NCBI RefSeq assembly: GCF_000355905.1 | Contig: NZ_APLF01000009.1 | Coordinates: 1-64,000 of the forward strand | Origin: Psychroflexus gondwanensis ACAM 44 | GTDB taxonomy: Bacteria > Bacteroidota > Bacteroidia > Flavobacteriales > Flavobacteriaceae | Length of the DNA: 64,000 bases | Direction: 5' to 3' | In this document: positions 26,711 through 35,040 of the stretch, one piece after another | Layout of the letters: each line of letters begins with the position of its first letter | How positions within the stretch are numbered: position 1 is the stretch's first letter | The notes under the pieces: generated by a model | What the model saw: only the letters and a program-made list of their open reading frames with translations | What the model was told of the DNA's origin: nothing | The model's database searches: none | Translations under genes and position numbers: made by a program

Positions 26711-26880
26711 ATTTATTACACTATGATAAAAATACTTTTTTCAGTGATGTATATTATCCTTTTTTAGCGTTTGATAGACCAAAAAAAGACCAACTTCATA
26801 TCTCTCGTAGTATCAATTTTTTTCTATTTACGAGAAAATAGATTCAAAATAGATGATGGTAACAATCTCAATACAATAAG

Positions 26881-27639
26881 ATGATAAAAATTTTTAGAAA
26901 AATAAGATATAACCTAATGGAAACAGGCAAAACAACCAAATACTTCAAATACGCCATTGGTGAAATTGTCCTAGTGGTGATTGGTATTTTAATCGCACTT
27001 CAAATAAACAATTGGAATGAAAACCGAAAAGCTACTATTGAAGAAACCGCTATTCTAGAAAGTCTTTACGAAAATTTAATATTAGCCAATCAACAATCAG
27101 AAGTACTAATTACAGATGAGAAGACTCTAAAACAATTACTCATTCGTGTACTAAGAGTTGAAACTAAACCTGTCGAAATAGAAAAACATACAATTTCAGA
27201 TTCAATTTTTAAAAGTGCAGTTTGGGATTTGCAAAGTGACTTACCTATTATTAACACTTACGTAAACCTAAAAAACAGTAATAAAATAAGCCTAATTAAG
27301 AGTAAAACTATTAATGAAAAATTCACCGATTTAGACTTTCACTTCAATAAACTAAATGATGCACTTGAAGATAGATTGAGTGTACATCAAATTAGAATAG
27401 ACGACATTTTAGAAAAAGATGTCAATTTCATTCTTTTGATTAAATCTAACGTTCAGGAAATTAGTACTGTAAATGAATCACCAAATAACTATGAGGAGAT
27501 CCTAAAGGATAAAAGAATAAGAAACCTACTAGGAATGAAACTGGACTTTACCCAAGATGTTATTGATCGTCGTGTAGCTCTAGATAAAGAAATGGAGTAT
27601 TTAACAAGCCTGATTGTAATAGAATTGAATAACAGGTAA
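26881..27639 (+). CDS. DUF6090-family membrane protein
   Basis: 252 aa. The N-terminal stretch MIKIFRKIRYNLMETGKTTK, then YFKYAIGEIVLVVIGILIAL and QINNWNENRK, is the highly conserved start of DUF6090 proteins: a short cationic head, one TM helix and a mostly helical C-terminal domain. The function of the family is unknown; it is often multicopy in Flavobacteriaceae. A truncated sister start sits 1.4 kb downstream (28269), suggesting that this locus once held a second copy. Confidence 0.9.
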   Translation: MIKIFRKIRYNLMETGKTTKYFKYAIGEIVLVVIGILIALQINNWNENRKATIEETAILESLYENLILANQQSEVLITDEKTLKQLLIRVLRVETKPVEIEKHTISDSIFKSAVWDLQSDLPIINTYVNLKNSNKISLIKSKTINEKFTDLDFHFNKLNDALEDRLSVHQIRIDDILEKDVNFILLIKSNVQEISTVNESPNNYEEILKDKRIRNLLGMKLDFTQDVIDRRVALDKEMEYLTSLIVIELNNR

Positions 27640-27688
27640 CAATAGCAAAAGCAAAATACCACATAAAACCACTCGTAAAAATTTGAAT

Positions 27689-28204
27689 ATGAAGACAAAA
27701 TTAGTTTTAGGCAGTTGGCTGGCTATCGTCATCTGTTTATCCGCACACAGTCAAACCCTTGATCAGAAATATGCCAAAGATGTAACATCGATAACTGCAA
27801 TCGTTGATGCGTATTACGATGTGATTTCAGGCGCAAGTACAGATCATTGGCAATTTGAAAAAGATAGGTATTTACATTCTGCTACTGCGCTCATAACACG
27901 CTTAGACGACAATGGAAAAGCAGATGTGCACACTTTAGAAGCAGAATACGTCCCATTATTATTGCTGCCTAAAGAAGATTTTTACGAAACGGAACTTAAA
28001 CGAAAAGTAAGTCAATATGGTAATATGGCGCAAGTATGGAGTGCTTATGAAGTAAGAACCAACCCAGAAATCGCTTCAAATAGTAGAGGTTTGAATAGCA
28101 TTCAACTTCATTTTGAAAACGGAAGATGGTTCATAGACAGTTGGACGACGCAAATGGAAACGAAGAGCAATACTATAGTCGCGGATTTCTTGAAAACCGA
28201 GTAA
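27689..28204 (+). CDS. Secreted NTF2-like protein of unknown function
   Basis: 171 aa from the ATG at 27689 (a TTG six bases upstream is possible). Signal peptide MKTKLVLGSWLAIVICLSAH, cut after SHSQ. The mature part DVTSITAIVDAYYDVISGAS, then DHWQFEKDRYLHSATALITRLDDNG, and VWSAYEVRT..., LNSIQLHFENGRWFIDSWT follows the NTF2-like pattern of helix then strands. No active site can be assigned. It is the last intact gene of the plus-strand accessory block. Confidence 0.75.
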   Translation: MKTKLVLGSWLAIVICLSAHSQTLDQKYAKDVTSITAIVDAYYDVISGASTDHWQFEKDRYLHSATALITRLDDNGKADVHTLEAEYVPLLLLPKEDFYETELKRKVSQYGNMAQVWSAYEVRTNPEIASNSRGLNSIQLHFENGRWFIDSWTTQMETKSNTIVADFLKTE

Positions 28205-28268
28205 AGTTTTAAATCAATAAAAACTGTGCTCAATTAAAAATTGTGTGTGTAAATTAAAGGAGACTGTT

Positions 28269-28418
28269 ATGATTAAATTCTTTAGGAAAATTCTCCAAAA
28301 CCTTCTCAACGAAGGAAAAACCAACAAACCTGCCTCGCCGGCAGGCACGCCCACCCATTTAGCACTACTGCTGATGAGAATCTTTCGAAGGCTGTACCCA
28401 CAACAAACCGTACTCTAG
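28269..28418 (+). pseudogene. Truncated DUF6090 gene start fused to unrelated sequence
   Basis: The frame opens with MIKFFRKILQNLLNEGKTNK, the conserved start of DUF6090 proteins, but the following TM segment is absent. Instead the palindrome CCTGCCTCGCCGGCAGG (28330-28346) appears and the frame ends after 49 codons. In another frame the bases from about 28352 to 28450 read HPFSTTADENLSKAVPTTNR and end with VYLGL and a stop, which looks like the tail of some other gene. The site is therefore a junction of two gene fragments at a palindrome. Confidence 0.7.
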
Positions 28419-28456
28419 ATGTTAACCATTTTGTGTATTTAGGCTTGTAAAAAATA

Positions 28457-28659
28457 GATTCCCATTTTCATGGGAATTTAAGTATGCCATTGAAAAAATA
28501 GATTTAGCCACATAAAAACGTCTTTTTAGGGACGAGCTATTGGTAAACTTATACTAACGGAGAAGCTCGTGCCTTAAGGTACGATATATCATATCACGTA
28601 CCTAAAGGCACGTTTTTTAACCTCAGCATTTTGAATTTACCAAGATGAAGTCCCTAGCG
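28457..28659. repeat. Hairpin-rich tandem repeat, copy 1
   Basis: A unit of about 200 bases repeated at 28682-28858 (offset about 225). It opens with the inverted repeat ATTCCCAT-TTTC-ATGGGAAT. It contains a 15/16-bp stem (CGTGCCTTAAGGTACG with CGTACCTAAAGGCACG, followed by a T run) and ends with GTCCC-TAGC-GGGAC. No open frame spans it. The arrangement resembles REP/bulged-hairpin elements or the ends of an IS200/IS605-like element; that is inference. Confidence 0.8.
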
Positions 28660-28681
28660 GGACAAAACAACAAACTAAAAA

Positions 28682-28858
28682 GATTCCCATTTTCATGGGA
28701 ATTTGTGTGGCACATAAAAAACGTCTTGTTATGGACGGGCTATTGGTAAAACTTATACTAACGGAGAAGCTCGTGCCTTAAGGTAGGATATATCACGTAC
28801 CTAAAGGCACTTTTTTTAACCTCAGCATTTTGAATTTACCAAGATGAAGTTCCTAGCG
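28682..28858. repeat. Hairpin-rich tandem repeat, copy 2
   Basis: Second copy of the unit at 28457. It keeps the opening inverted repeat, the sequence ctattggtaaa(a)cttatactaacggag, the large GTGCCTTAAGGTA/TACCTAAAGGCAC stem and the closing gaatttaccaagatgaagt, but lacks about 25 bases after the first hairpin. Its last hairpin is damaged (gttcctagcg). The T run after the big stem could terminate the plus-strand block. Confidence 0.8.
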
Positions 28859-28896
28859 TAAAAAAACAACAGACGAATCGAAGAAGCGCTACTACA

Positions 28897-29994
28897 CTAA
28901 AAAACATACCCTATCCTAAAGTCAAAAAAGTCTGCTACGTGCAGGTGTGCTTTTAAGTTAAACCCTGCAAAAACGTGTTTTGTAAAATGATAGCTAAGTC
29001 CGTAGCGTTGGTATACTGCATCTGTAGAGCGATTCTGTTTAAAATAATAAACCCCTAATTGTTGACTAAAAGTAACACTGCCTAACCAAAACTCATGACC
29101 TCCTAAAAACGCCCCTTGACCGAAGGCCGCATTGCTGCCCTCTAAGGTAAAGCGCTCTTTTCTGGAGTAATCAAAAATCCACTCGGTTCCTGCTGTCAAA
29201 GCGCTCCTGCCACCTACCCATCTTGCATAGTTACCAAGAAATCCTAATACATAGAATTTATCTTTATCTCCCACATTGGCATTGCTCCAGCCAGAAAAAT
29301 GCACCAACGACCATCGTGTTTTATCGTCTGGAGGCTCCCGCTGTCCATTTTTGGCAAGGGAGGGAAACTCAATGGGCTCAAGACTGGTGTTTAATCCTAT
29401 ATTTAAACTTGGAAAATTCAATCCTTTATTGGGGGTTCTTACCCCTCCGTTGGAGGTGTGATTGTACTTAGCTGCTAGTCTTAGATTGAGCTTGTCTGTG
29501 AGTCTGTAATTTACACCTACGCCTAGTACAATCATAAAATTAAACAAGGTACTGTAGGACTCGTTTAGAGGATTGCTGATGTCATCATACTGCTGGGTTA
29601 AAAAAGCACCACCTAGGCCCATTCTTACAAATAAATTGATTCGCTTTTGAGTTAAGAAGTAAGGTTCTACATAGGCTAAAGGAGCAATACCTACACCCAG
29701 CACTTCAGGGTTATCCCAGTCCCAATACGCAAGGCTAACTCCTACTCTGGGAAAGCAATTGCAAAAGTTCCAAGATTCTTGCGTAATTAAGTGTTTACTC
29801 CAATCCAATCTTATGGCAAAGGGATAGGCATCATCAATTTGTCTAAGCGATTCTGTATGTTTTAATAAATTACCATAATCAAAACTTATCCCCAAAACCG
29901 TAGGTCTACTTTCGGTGAAAATGCCATCATTTTGAGCTTTAGTAGCAAAGCTTATAAAATTGAACACAATTAAAAACAGCATTAATTTTTTCAT
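28897..29994 (-). CDS. Outer-membrane acyloxyacyl hydrolase (PagL-like lipid A deacylase)
   Basis: 365 aa with a signal peptide (MKKLMLFLIVFNFISFATKA) and alternating beta-barrel strands to a C-terminal aromatic residue (FRIGYVF). The stretch KYNHTSNGGVRTPNKGLNFP (about residues 174-193) holds the His-x-Ser-Asn pattern of the PagL family active site, and LNIGL follows as in that family. Such enzymes remove an acyl chain from lipid A. The protein is longer than enterobacterial PagL, as usual in Bacteroidota, with an extra C-terminal set of strands. It is a single minus-strand gene with the tandem repeats at its 3' side. Confidence 0.82.
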   Translation of the reverse strand: MKKLMLFLIVFNFISFATKAQNDGIFTESRPTVLGISFDYGNLLKHTESLRQIDDAYPFAIRLDWSKHLITQESWNFCNCFPRVGVSLAYWDWDNPEVLGVGIAPLAYVEPYFLTQKRINLFVRMGLGGAFLTQQYDDISNPLNESYSTLFNFMIVLGVGVNYRLTDKLNLRLAAKYNHTSNGGVRTPNKGLNFPSLNIGLNTSLEPIEFPSLAKNGQREPPDDKTRWSLVHFSGWSNANVGDKDKFYVLGFLGNYARWVGGRSALTAGTEWIFDYSRKERFTLEGSNAAFGQGAFLGGHEFWLGSVTFSQQLGVYYFKQNRSTDAVYQRYGLSYHFTKHVFAGFNLKAHLHVADFFDFRIGYVF

Positions 29995-30382
29995 ACTAAG
30001 ATTGAAGTATTAGTAAATAGTCAATTCAGAAAAAAGTTACCAAATCACTTTTTTTCGTTTTTCGCGATAGTAGTCTTTAGGCCTATTAGTTTAAGTATAA
30101 ATATATAAACTAAAATTCATTAGATTAAGGACAAGTCGTGAGATATCTATATGGAAAATTAATAAAAATTATTCTAAAAACTTAAGAGTGGACAGGTCCC
30201 TTAAAATCTTAATGCGAGATTAAAAAAATAGCCATCGAGATCTTTTTAACTACTTATAGTTGAGTTGTGTTATTTCTTGGTTGAGTATTTGAGATTTTAA
30301 AAATCACTTATAGCTTATACGATTAATTGACAACTCCGTAAACCTCATGTGAGTAGTCACTTGGAAATAAACAGAAAAGCCC
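29995..30382. other. Intergenic region without a recognisable gene
   Basis: 388 bases between two minus-strand genes. It is AT-rich with many stops in all frames. I see no tRNA, strong hairpin or repeat. It presumably holds the promoter of the PagL-like gene and the 3' flank of the TPR gene. Confidence 0.5.
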
Positions 30383-31534
30383 CTAGTCATTCGCCTTAAA
30401 ATGCTTCTCTCGTTTTAGGTCTGTTAACCTTCGATAAATGATGTTTTTGAAAGCTGAGGTTTCATCATTATCAAACTGAGTCTCGTAGCGTTTATAGTAA
30501 GCTAATTTTTTATTGGTATCTGTATAGAGTCGATCTGCGGCCAATGCCATTTCTACATAAGCTCTTTCAAACTTAGGGGATTCTTCTATCACCAGCTCTA
30601 GCAAGTGGATGCCTTCTTTCAATTTGTCTTGTTTGATCTTAGCTAATGCCAAAGTAAAACGCTCCTGGTCCAAGCTGGTGTCCTTTAACCCAATGGAGAT
30701 TTGGGCATGGCTTTCTGCAGATTCAAAATCCTTAACCATGGAATATACTTTTGCTAATTGATGGTGGTATTTAAAATTCTTTGGCTCTATCCTAAGTAAC
30801 CGCTTGTAGTATACAATCGACTTTTGAAGTTGAGACGTATTGGCATAAGCAATAGCCATTTTCTCGACTACAAATTTTGGAGGTGTGGTGAGTTGTTCGA
30901 GATTCTCAAAAGCTTCTAAGGCTAAATTCAATTTTCGTTGTTGGTAGTAGATTTGTCCTTGTAAACCGATTATCTTTTGATTGGAAGGGTTGAAAGTAAG
31001 AGCAGTTTCGCAAGTTTCTTCTGCTTTTTTAAAACTGCGAATCTTGAAATAATATGTTGCCAAAGCATAGGCAGCAGCTTGATGACTAGGGTCTTGCTGT
31101 AAAGCCTTCAAATAAAATATATCCACAGACTTAGAGCCCAGCTCTGCTTTGGTGAGGCCTAGTTGGTAAGAGAACTCGGGATTGCTAGGATAGCGCTCGT
31201 GGAGTTGTGTTAATAGACTATCTGCAGGCTTAAATCGATTATTATCTTTTAAAAGCTTGGCATATACAAATTGATATCTGGGGTTATCCTCTTCTGTGAA
31301 TAAGGCCTCTCGATAGGCGTCCAAAGCTTTCTTATAAAACCTTTTGGCGTGAAGACTTCTAGCTCTTAGGATTTTAGACTCAAAATGAGTAGGGGGTGAG
31401 TTTTCATAATTCTCAAGGACTTTAGAATACTCCCCGACAGCAAACAAACTATCTAGATCCTGACCAAAAGATTCTTGTACACCTCCAAAAAGGTGTACAA
31501 GAATAAGCAGGATGAAGCTTGTCTTAATCTTCAT
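30383..31534 (-). CDS. Exported TPR-repeat protein
   Basis: 383 aa from the ATG at 31534, which gives a signal peptide (MKIKTSFILLILVHLFGGVQ). The longer frame would add a leader-like stretch overlapping the previous gene. The mature protein is a run of about eight tetratricopeptide repeats, for example KALDAYREALFTEEDNPRYQ, AAAYALATYYFKIRSFKKAE and KSIVYYKRLLRIEPKNFKYH. It overlaps the end of the M56-TonB gene by 11 bases, so it belongs to the blaI-blaR1-like operon. It probably acts as a periplasmic scaffold in that pathway. Confidence 0.88.
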   Translation of the reverse strand: MKIKTSFILLILVHLFGGVQESFGQDLDSLFAVGEYSKVLENYENSPPTHFESKILRARSLHAKRFYKKALDAYREALFTEEDNPRYQFVYAKLLKDNNRFKPADSLLTQLHERYPSNPEFSYQLGLTKAELGSKSVDIFYLKALQQDPSHQAAAYALATYYFKIRSFKKAEETCETALTFNPSNQKIIGLQGQIYYQQRKLNLALEAFENLEQLTTPPKFVVEKMAIAYANTSQLQKSIVYYKRLLRIEPKNFKYHHQLAKVYSMVKDFESAESHAQISIGLKDTSLDQERFTLALAKIKQDKLKEGIHLLELVIEESPKFERAYVEMALAADRLYTDTNKKLAYYKRYETQFDNDETSAFKNIIYRRLTDLKREKHFKAND

Positions 31535-33134
31535 TACTAACCTTAAAAGTAATAGGTAAAGAGTAGATAACACCTACTTTCTCACCACCCTGTTCACCAG
31601 GTTTCATAGTGGGTAATTTATTGATGACTCGTTCCCCTTCAGCTTCGAGTATTGGATGCGGTGCGCGCGCAGTTACATTCACTATTTTGCCATTTTTATC
31701 AATTTTAAACTGGACATAAACTCTAGTGATACCTTTTAGGTCCAATTCTACCGCTAGATTAGTGTTGAAGTTCCCATTAACAAATTGACTTATCTCGTTA
31801 CTCATGCATTCTTTACGTTCCTTGTTGGTCTCTAAGCCTTCACAACCTGGGAAGACGGGAACATTTTCAATAACTGCGAAGGGCACATCTCCTATGCTAT
31901 TACCCTTTTCAATTTCTGTAACCGTAGTTGTAGGGTTGTTTTTTTGTTTTAGGTAATCCTCATAGGTTTGAGATTTTACCTTTTCAAGTAATTCAGAATC
32001 TGTAGCGCCTACTTTACTATTTTCATTAGCCATTTCTGTTGAAACGTAAATCATAAGTGCATTTATTCTATAAAAATCTTCTTTAGATTTAATTTCTCTG
32101 TAATTACTAAACTTAAATTTATCTGGCATATCATTAGACCACATCCCATACTCAGCCACAGCTTCCTTAAGCTCTTTCATGTACTGTGCTTTAAGTTGTT
32201 TTGCTTCAGCTTCTTCGGTCATCTGCTGGATCTCATCCTTACTTTCCTCTTTACAGGCCGTGTACGTGAGCATTAAAGCAACGAGTGGTAAAATCAGAAG
32301 ATATTTTAATTTACTTCTGGAAGTGGAGTTCTTTTTTTGTAACATCATAAGTCTTAGTTTTAATTGTGAATGATTAAAAAACGAGTTGGAAAACTCAAAA
32401 TTTTGTGTATCAAAAGCTTGGTTAAGTAAGCTTTGGGCATACTCTTTCTTGCTTAAGTGCTTAGCAGCAACCGCATCCGCTTGAAGCTCATGCACCAGCA
32501 ATAGCTCTCTTTTCAATACATGGTGGGCTGGACTCAGCCATAACAAGGCACGCAATATTTCAGAAAATAACAGATCAGCTCCATGATTGGCTTTGGCATG
32601 CTCCAGCTCATGGACTATAATTTTATCTCGCTGGTCTTCAGCAATTTGGTCTCCAATAAAAATGGAATTCCAAAAGGTAAAAGCATTGTTGGAGGATGAC
32701 AGGCTGTAACATTTTATGTTCTCTTTATAAGAGTCAAAAGTCGCTGTCGCTATAACTTGCTTAAGTTTCCAATACCCTATACTGAATTTGACGCAGAATA
32801 CGCTAAAGCCTATAAGATATACAAGCTTCAAAATCGCGTCTAGACTCCAAGATAACGTCTGGGGAGTAGAGGTTTGTCCTGAAGTCGTTAAGTTCACTTC
32901 CTCACCCATCAGAAAATAATTTTGTAATTGAGATGTGTTTTGTTCCGCAGCATTAGCACTCCCCAAATCGAAGGCCAAAAAGCCCAAGTCTAGCAGAGGA
33001 AGCATAAAAGAAAGCAAAGCAGTTCCTAGCAAATACAAGCGGTTGTAGGAATAGAAGGTTTCTTTTTTGAAAACCAGATAGAGTCCCAAAAAACAACTTT
33101 GAAAAAGGATAACATCCAAGATATAGAGTCCCAT
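31524..33134 (-). CDS. BlaR1-like M56 membrane metallopeptidase with TonB-like C-terminus
   Basis: 536 aa. Three to four TM segments (about 5-25, 33-57, 100-122, 265-285) flank a cytoplasmic zinc peptidase with HELEH (about 174-178) and a downstream Glu helix (ELQADAVAAKHLSKKEYAQS). The periplasmic C-terminal part (about 420-530) is a TonB-like domain: VFPGCEGLETNKERKEC and ITRVYVQFKIDKNGKIVNV. This fusion is common in Bacteroidota, where M56 proteins sense an envelope signal and remove a BlaI-type repressor. The start overlaps the BlaI stop by one base. Confidence 0.9.
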   Translation of the reverse strand: MGLYILDVILFQSCFLGLYLVFKKETFYSYNRLYLLGTALLSFMLPLLDLGFLAFDLGSANAAEQNTSQLQNYFLMGEEVNLTTSGQTSTPQTLSWSLDAILKLVYLIGFSVFCVKFSIGYWKLKQVIATATFDSYKENIKCYSLSSSNNAFTFWNSIFIGDQIAEDQRDKIIVHELEHAKANHGADLLFSEILRALLWLSPAHHVLKRELLLVHELQADAVAAKHLSKKEYAQSLLNQAFDTQNFEFSNSFFNHSQLKLRLMMLQKKNSTSRSKLKYLLILPLVALMLTYTACKEESKDEIQQMTEEAEAKQLKAQYMKELKEAVAEYGMWSNDMPDKFKFSNYREIKSKEDFYRINALMIYVSTEMANENSKVGATDSELLEKVKSQTYEDYLKQKNNPTTTVTEIEKGNSIGDVPFAVIENVPVFPGCEGLETNKERKECMSNEISQFVNGNFNTNLAVELDLKGITRVYVQFKIDKNGKIVNVTARAPHPILEAEGERVINKLPTMKPGEQGGEKVGVIYSLPITFKVSNED

Positions 33135-33496
33135 TAGTCTTCGGTTTTATCGATGTCTTTAAGAATGCTTTCCAGATCTTTGGCGCTCATATTTTTCTCT
33201 TTTACAAAAAAGGAAACCATGTTTTTAAACGATCCTTCAAAGTAGGAGTTTACCATCTTTTTCATGCTGGCTTTCTGGTAAGTAGATTTGTCAACAATAG
33301 CGAAATATTTAAAACCCCGGCCTGCTTTTTCATGACCTACAAATCCCTTGTCTTCCAATATTCTTATAATAGTCGATACTGTGTTATAAGCTGGTTTAGG
33401 CTCTGGTATATCAACGATAAGCTCGGCAACGCGAGCATTTTCTCTTTGCCATAAGAGGTGCATAATGTCTTCTTCGGCTCTAGTAAGTGGTCTCAT
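33134..33496 (-). CDS. BlaI/MecI-family repressor
   Basis: A winged-helix repressor of 120 aa. LTRAEEDIMHLLWQRENARV, then PKPAYNTVSTIIRILEDKGFVGHEKAGRGFKYFAI matches the BlaI/MecI DNA-binding domain, followed by a dimerisation helix ending SAKDLESILKDI. It is first in the operon with the M56 and TPR genes. In known systems the M56 protease triggers loss of the repressor; targets beyond its own operon are not visible here. No beta-lactamase gene is in the window. Confidence 0.92.
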   Translation of the reverse strand: MRPLTRAEEDIMHLLWQRENARVAELIVDIPEPKPAYNTVSTIIRILEDKGFVGHEKAGRGFKYFAIVDKSTYQKASMKKMVNSYFEGSFKNMVSFFVKEKNMSAKDLESILKDIDKTED

Positions 33497-33613
33497 AAGT
33501 TCTAATTTTTGACTAATGTAAACTAATATTGTAGTTAAACTACCATGTTAGTTGTTAAAGTTTGTTTTTAGATGGTTTTGAAAAACCTTAGGTTTACTTA
33601 AATTTTTGAACTT

Positions 33614-34408
33614 ATGGCCACAATTTTCCAAGTAGACGCGTTTACAGATCAGCTCTTTAAGGGAAACCCTGCGGGGGTTATGCTTCTAGAAAACGGATTT
33701 TTGGAAGAAGATCTCATGCAAAACATCGTTAAGGAAATGAATGTGTCTGAAGTTGCTTTCGTGGTTCCTAGAGAAAAAGAGTTCGATATTCGATTTTTCA
33801 CTCCTAAAGCAGAAGTGCCTCTTTGTGGACATGCAACCTTATCTGCAGCTCATATTCTTTTTGAAACTGGACACGTATCTACCACAGAAACGATTCGCTT
33901 CAACGCGATGAAGGATGTGTTGGAGATTAAATCAATAGGAGGTAAGCTTCAGATGAAGTTTCCAGAGTATGAGCTAAGACCAATTTCCATTCTAACAACT
34001 GACCAAAATCTATTGGATATAAATGTGGAGGAGGCTTTCGAGGTGACCAACGATTGGAAGCTGTTGGTGCTATCCTCGGAGGAAGAGCTTCAAAATTTTG
34101 TTCCTCAAGCCAAGCAACTTCAGGATTTAGGTCTTGGTCAAAGCATATTTACAGCAGTATCCAAAACCCCAGAGAGGGACCTAGTTTGCAGGTGTTTTGT
34201 GCCCGATTTAGGTATTCTGGAAGATCCCGTTACAGGTTCTGCTCACTGTGCTCTTGGAGTATATTGGTCCAAAAAGCTGAACACATCCACTTTGAAATCT
34301 GAACAAATTTCTGAGCGAAAAGGACAATTGCAACTCGAGATGAAGCAGGGCAGTGTCTTTATTTTAGGAGAGGCTAAAACCGTTTTTAAAGCTGAATTTT
34401 ACTTGTAG
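33614..34408 (+). CDS. PhzF-family isomerase/epimerase-like protein
   Basis: 264 aa, the length of the family. It shows IFQVDAFTDQLFKGNPAGV, the conserved Glu in EMNVSEVAFV (about residue 45), FTPKAEVPLCGHATLSAAHI and DPVTGSAHCALGVYW. PhzF is a diaminopimelate-epimerase fold; most homologues outside phenazine clusters have unknown substrates. The last 11 codons (AKTVFKAEFYL) lie in a 35-base sequence that is repeated after the neighbouring TA cassette, so the current 3' end may have been brought in by the cassette. Confidence 0.92.
   Translation: MATIFQVDAFTDQLFKGNPAGVMLLENGFLEEDLMQNIVKEMNVSEVAFVVPREKEFDIRFFTPKAEVPLCGHATLSAAHILFETGHVSTTETIRFNAMKDVLEIKSIGGKLQMKFPEYELRPISILTTDQNLLDINVEEAFEVTNDWKLLVLSSEEELQNFVPQAKQLQDLGLGQSIFTAVSKTPERDLVCRCFVPDLGILEDPVTGSAHCALGVYWSKKLNTSTLKSEQISERKGQLQLEMKQGSVFILGEAKTVFKAEFYL
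34373..34407 (+). repeat. 3' end of phzF-like gene, copy fused to the gene
   Basis: Thirty-five bases that match 35006-35040 at 33 positions. They encode the last residues AKTVFKAEFYL of the PhzF-like protein. With the second copy they bracket the RelBE-like TA cassette (34408-35005). Confidence 0.85.
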
Positions 34409-34452
34409 AATTTTTGAATTCATTAAATTCGTATAGTTAATAAAACATCGAG

Positions 34453-34695
34453 ATGAGCATAGAAACACGAAAAATAGAATTTGTCCAAGAGTTTTTGAAA
34501 CTTCAAAGTGAAAAGTCAATTTCAAAATTTGAAAAAACAGTAAAGACAGAAAACAAACATTCAGCTAATAGAAAAGTTGAATCAATATCAGCTAATGAAT
34601 TAAATGTTCGCATTGATAAATCATTGAAAGATTCAAAAAATGGAAGGTTGACTGAAGTAAACGACCTGTTAACAGAGATTGATAAATGGAGTTGA
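34453..34695 (+). CDS. Probable antitoxin of a RelBE/ParDE-like module
   Basis: A charged, helical 80 aa protein (LNVRIDKSLKDSKNGRLTEV, then NDLLTEIDKWS) with no signal or TM segment. Such proteins precede RelE/ParE toxins in Bacteroidota and bind them through the C-terminal part. The stop overlaps the toxin start by 10 bases. A short palindrome GAATT-CATTA-AATTC (34416-34430) just upstream could serve autoregulation. The family assignment rests on position and composition more than on sequence. Confidence 0.75.
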   Translation: MSIETRKIEFVQEFLKLQSEKSISKFEKTVKTENKHSANRKVESISANELNVRIDKSLKDSKNGRLTEVNDLLTEIDKWS

Positions 34696-35004
34696 AAATA
34701 TTTTGGACCGATTATGCTAAAGCTGAACTCAAAGAAAACTTCAAATACCTAAGAGAAAAATCAGGGTTAAGTGTTGCAAAAAATGAAATCAAAAAAATAG
34801 TTTCGCAAACGTTAAGGTTAAAAAAAACAAGCAGAAATTGGACAAATTGAGCCAATGTTGAAAGAAAGGAATATAGAGTTTCGCTACTTATTACATCAGA
34901 CTTATAAAATAATCTATTGGATAAATATCGAGAAAAATCAAATTGAAATAATGGATGTTTTCGATACTCATCAACACCCTGAAAAGATAAAAAGAATTAA
35001 ATAA
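34686..35004 (+). pseudogene. RelE/ParE-like toxin with a one-base frameshift
   Basis: The frame starts MELKIFWTDYAKAELKENFK, typical of ParE/RelE toxins, and stops after 54 codons at 34848-34850. Removing one A from the run of eight at 34820-34827 restores the rest: LKKQAEIGQIEPMLKERNIE, then FRYLLHQTYKIIYWINIEKN and MDVFDTHQHPEKIKRIK. The restored 105 aa is full length for the family, with the usual VFDTHQHP end. Inactivation of a toxin is a common fate; transcript slippage on A8 could also restore some product. Confidence 0.82.
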
Positions 35005-35005
35005 A

Positions 35006-35040
35006 GCTAAAACCGTTTTTAAAGCTGACCTTTACTTGTA
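35006..35040 (+). repeat. 3' end of phzF-like gene, detached copy after the TA cassette
   Basis: Matches 34373-34407 at 33 of 35 bases and still encodes AKTVFKADLYL plus a TAA stop, without the rest of the gene. The stop of the next minus-strand gene (35032-35034) lies inside it, so this copy probably is the original end of the phzF-like gene, which then converged directly with that gene. Confidence 0.85.

Noticed and set aside
26711-26880. Small frame beginning MIKILFSVMYIILF
   Set aside because: Only 14 codons, no ribosome-binding site and no relative; it resembles the decayed start of a DUF6090-like gene at most.
28457-28858. CRISPR array
   Set aside because: Only two long units with internal hairpins; no short regular repeats with spacers and no cas gene.
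30001-30382. Regulatory RNA between the PagL-like and TPR genes
   Set aside because: No conserved stem or terminator could be seen by eye in this stretch.
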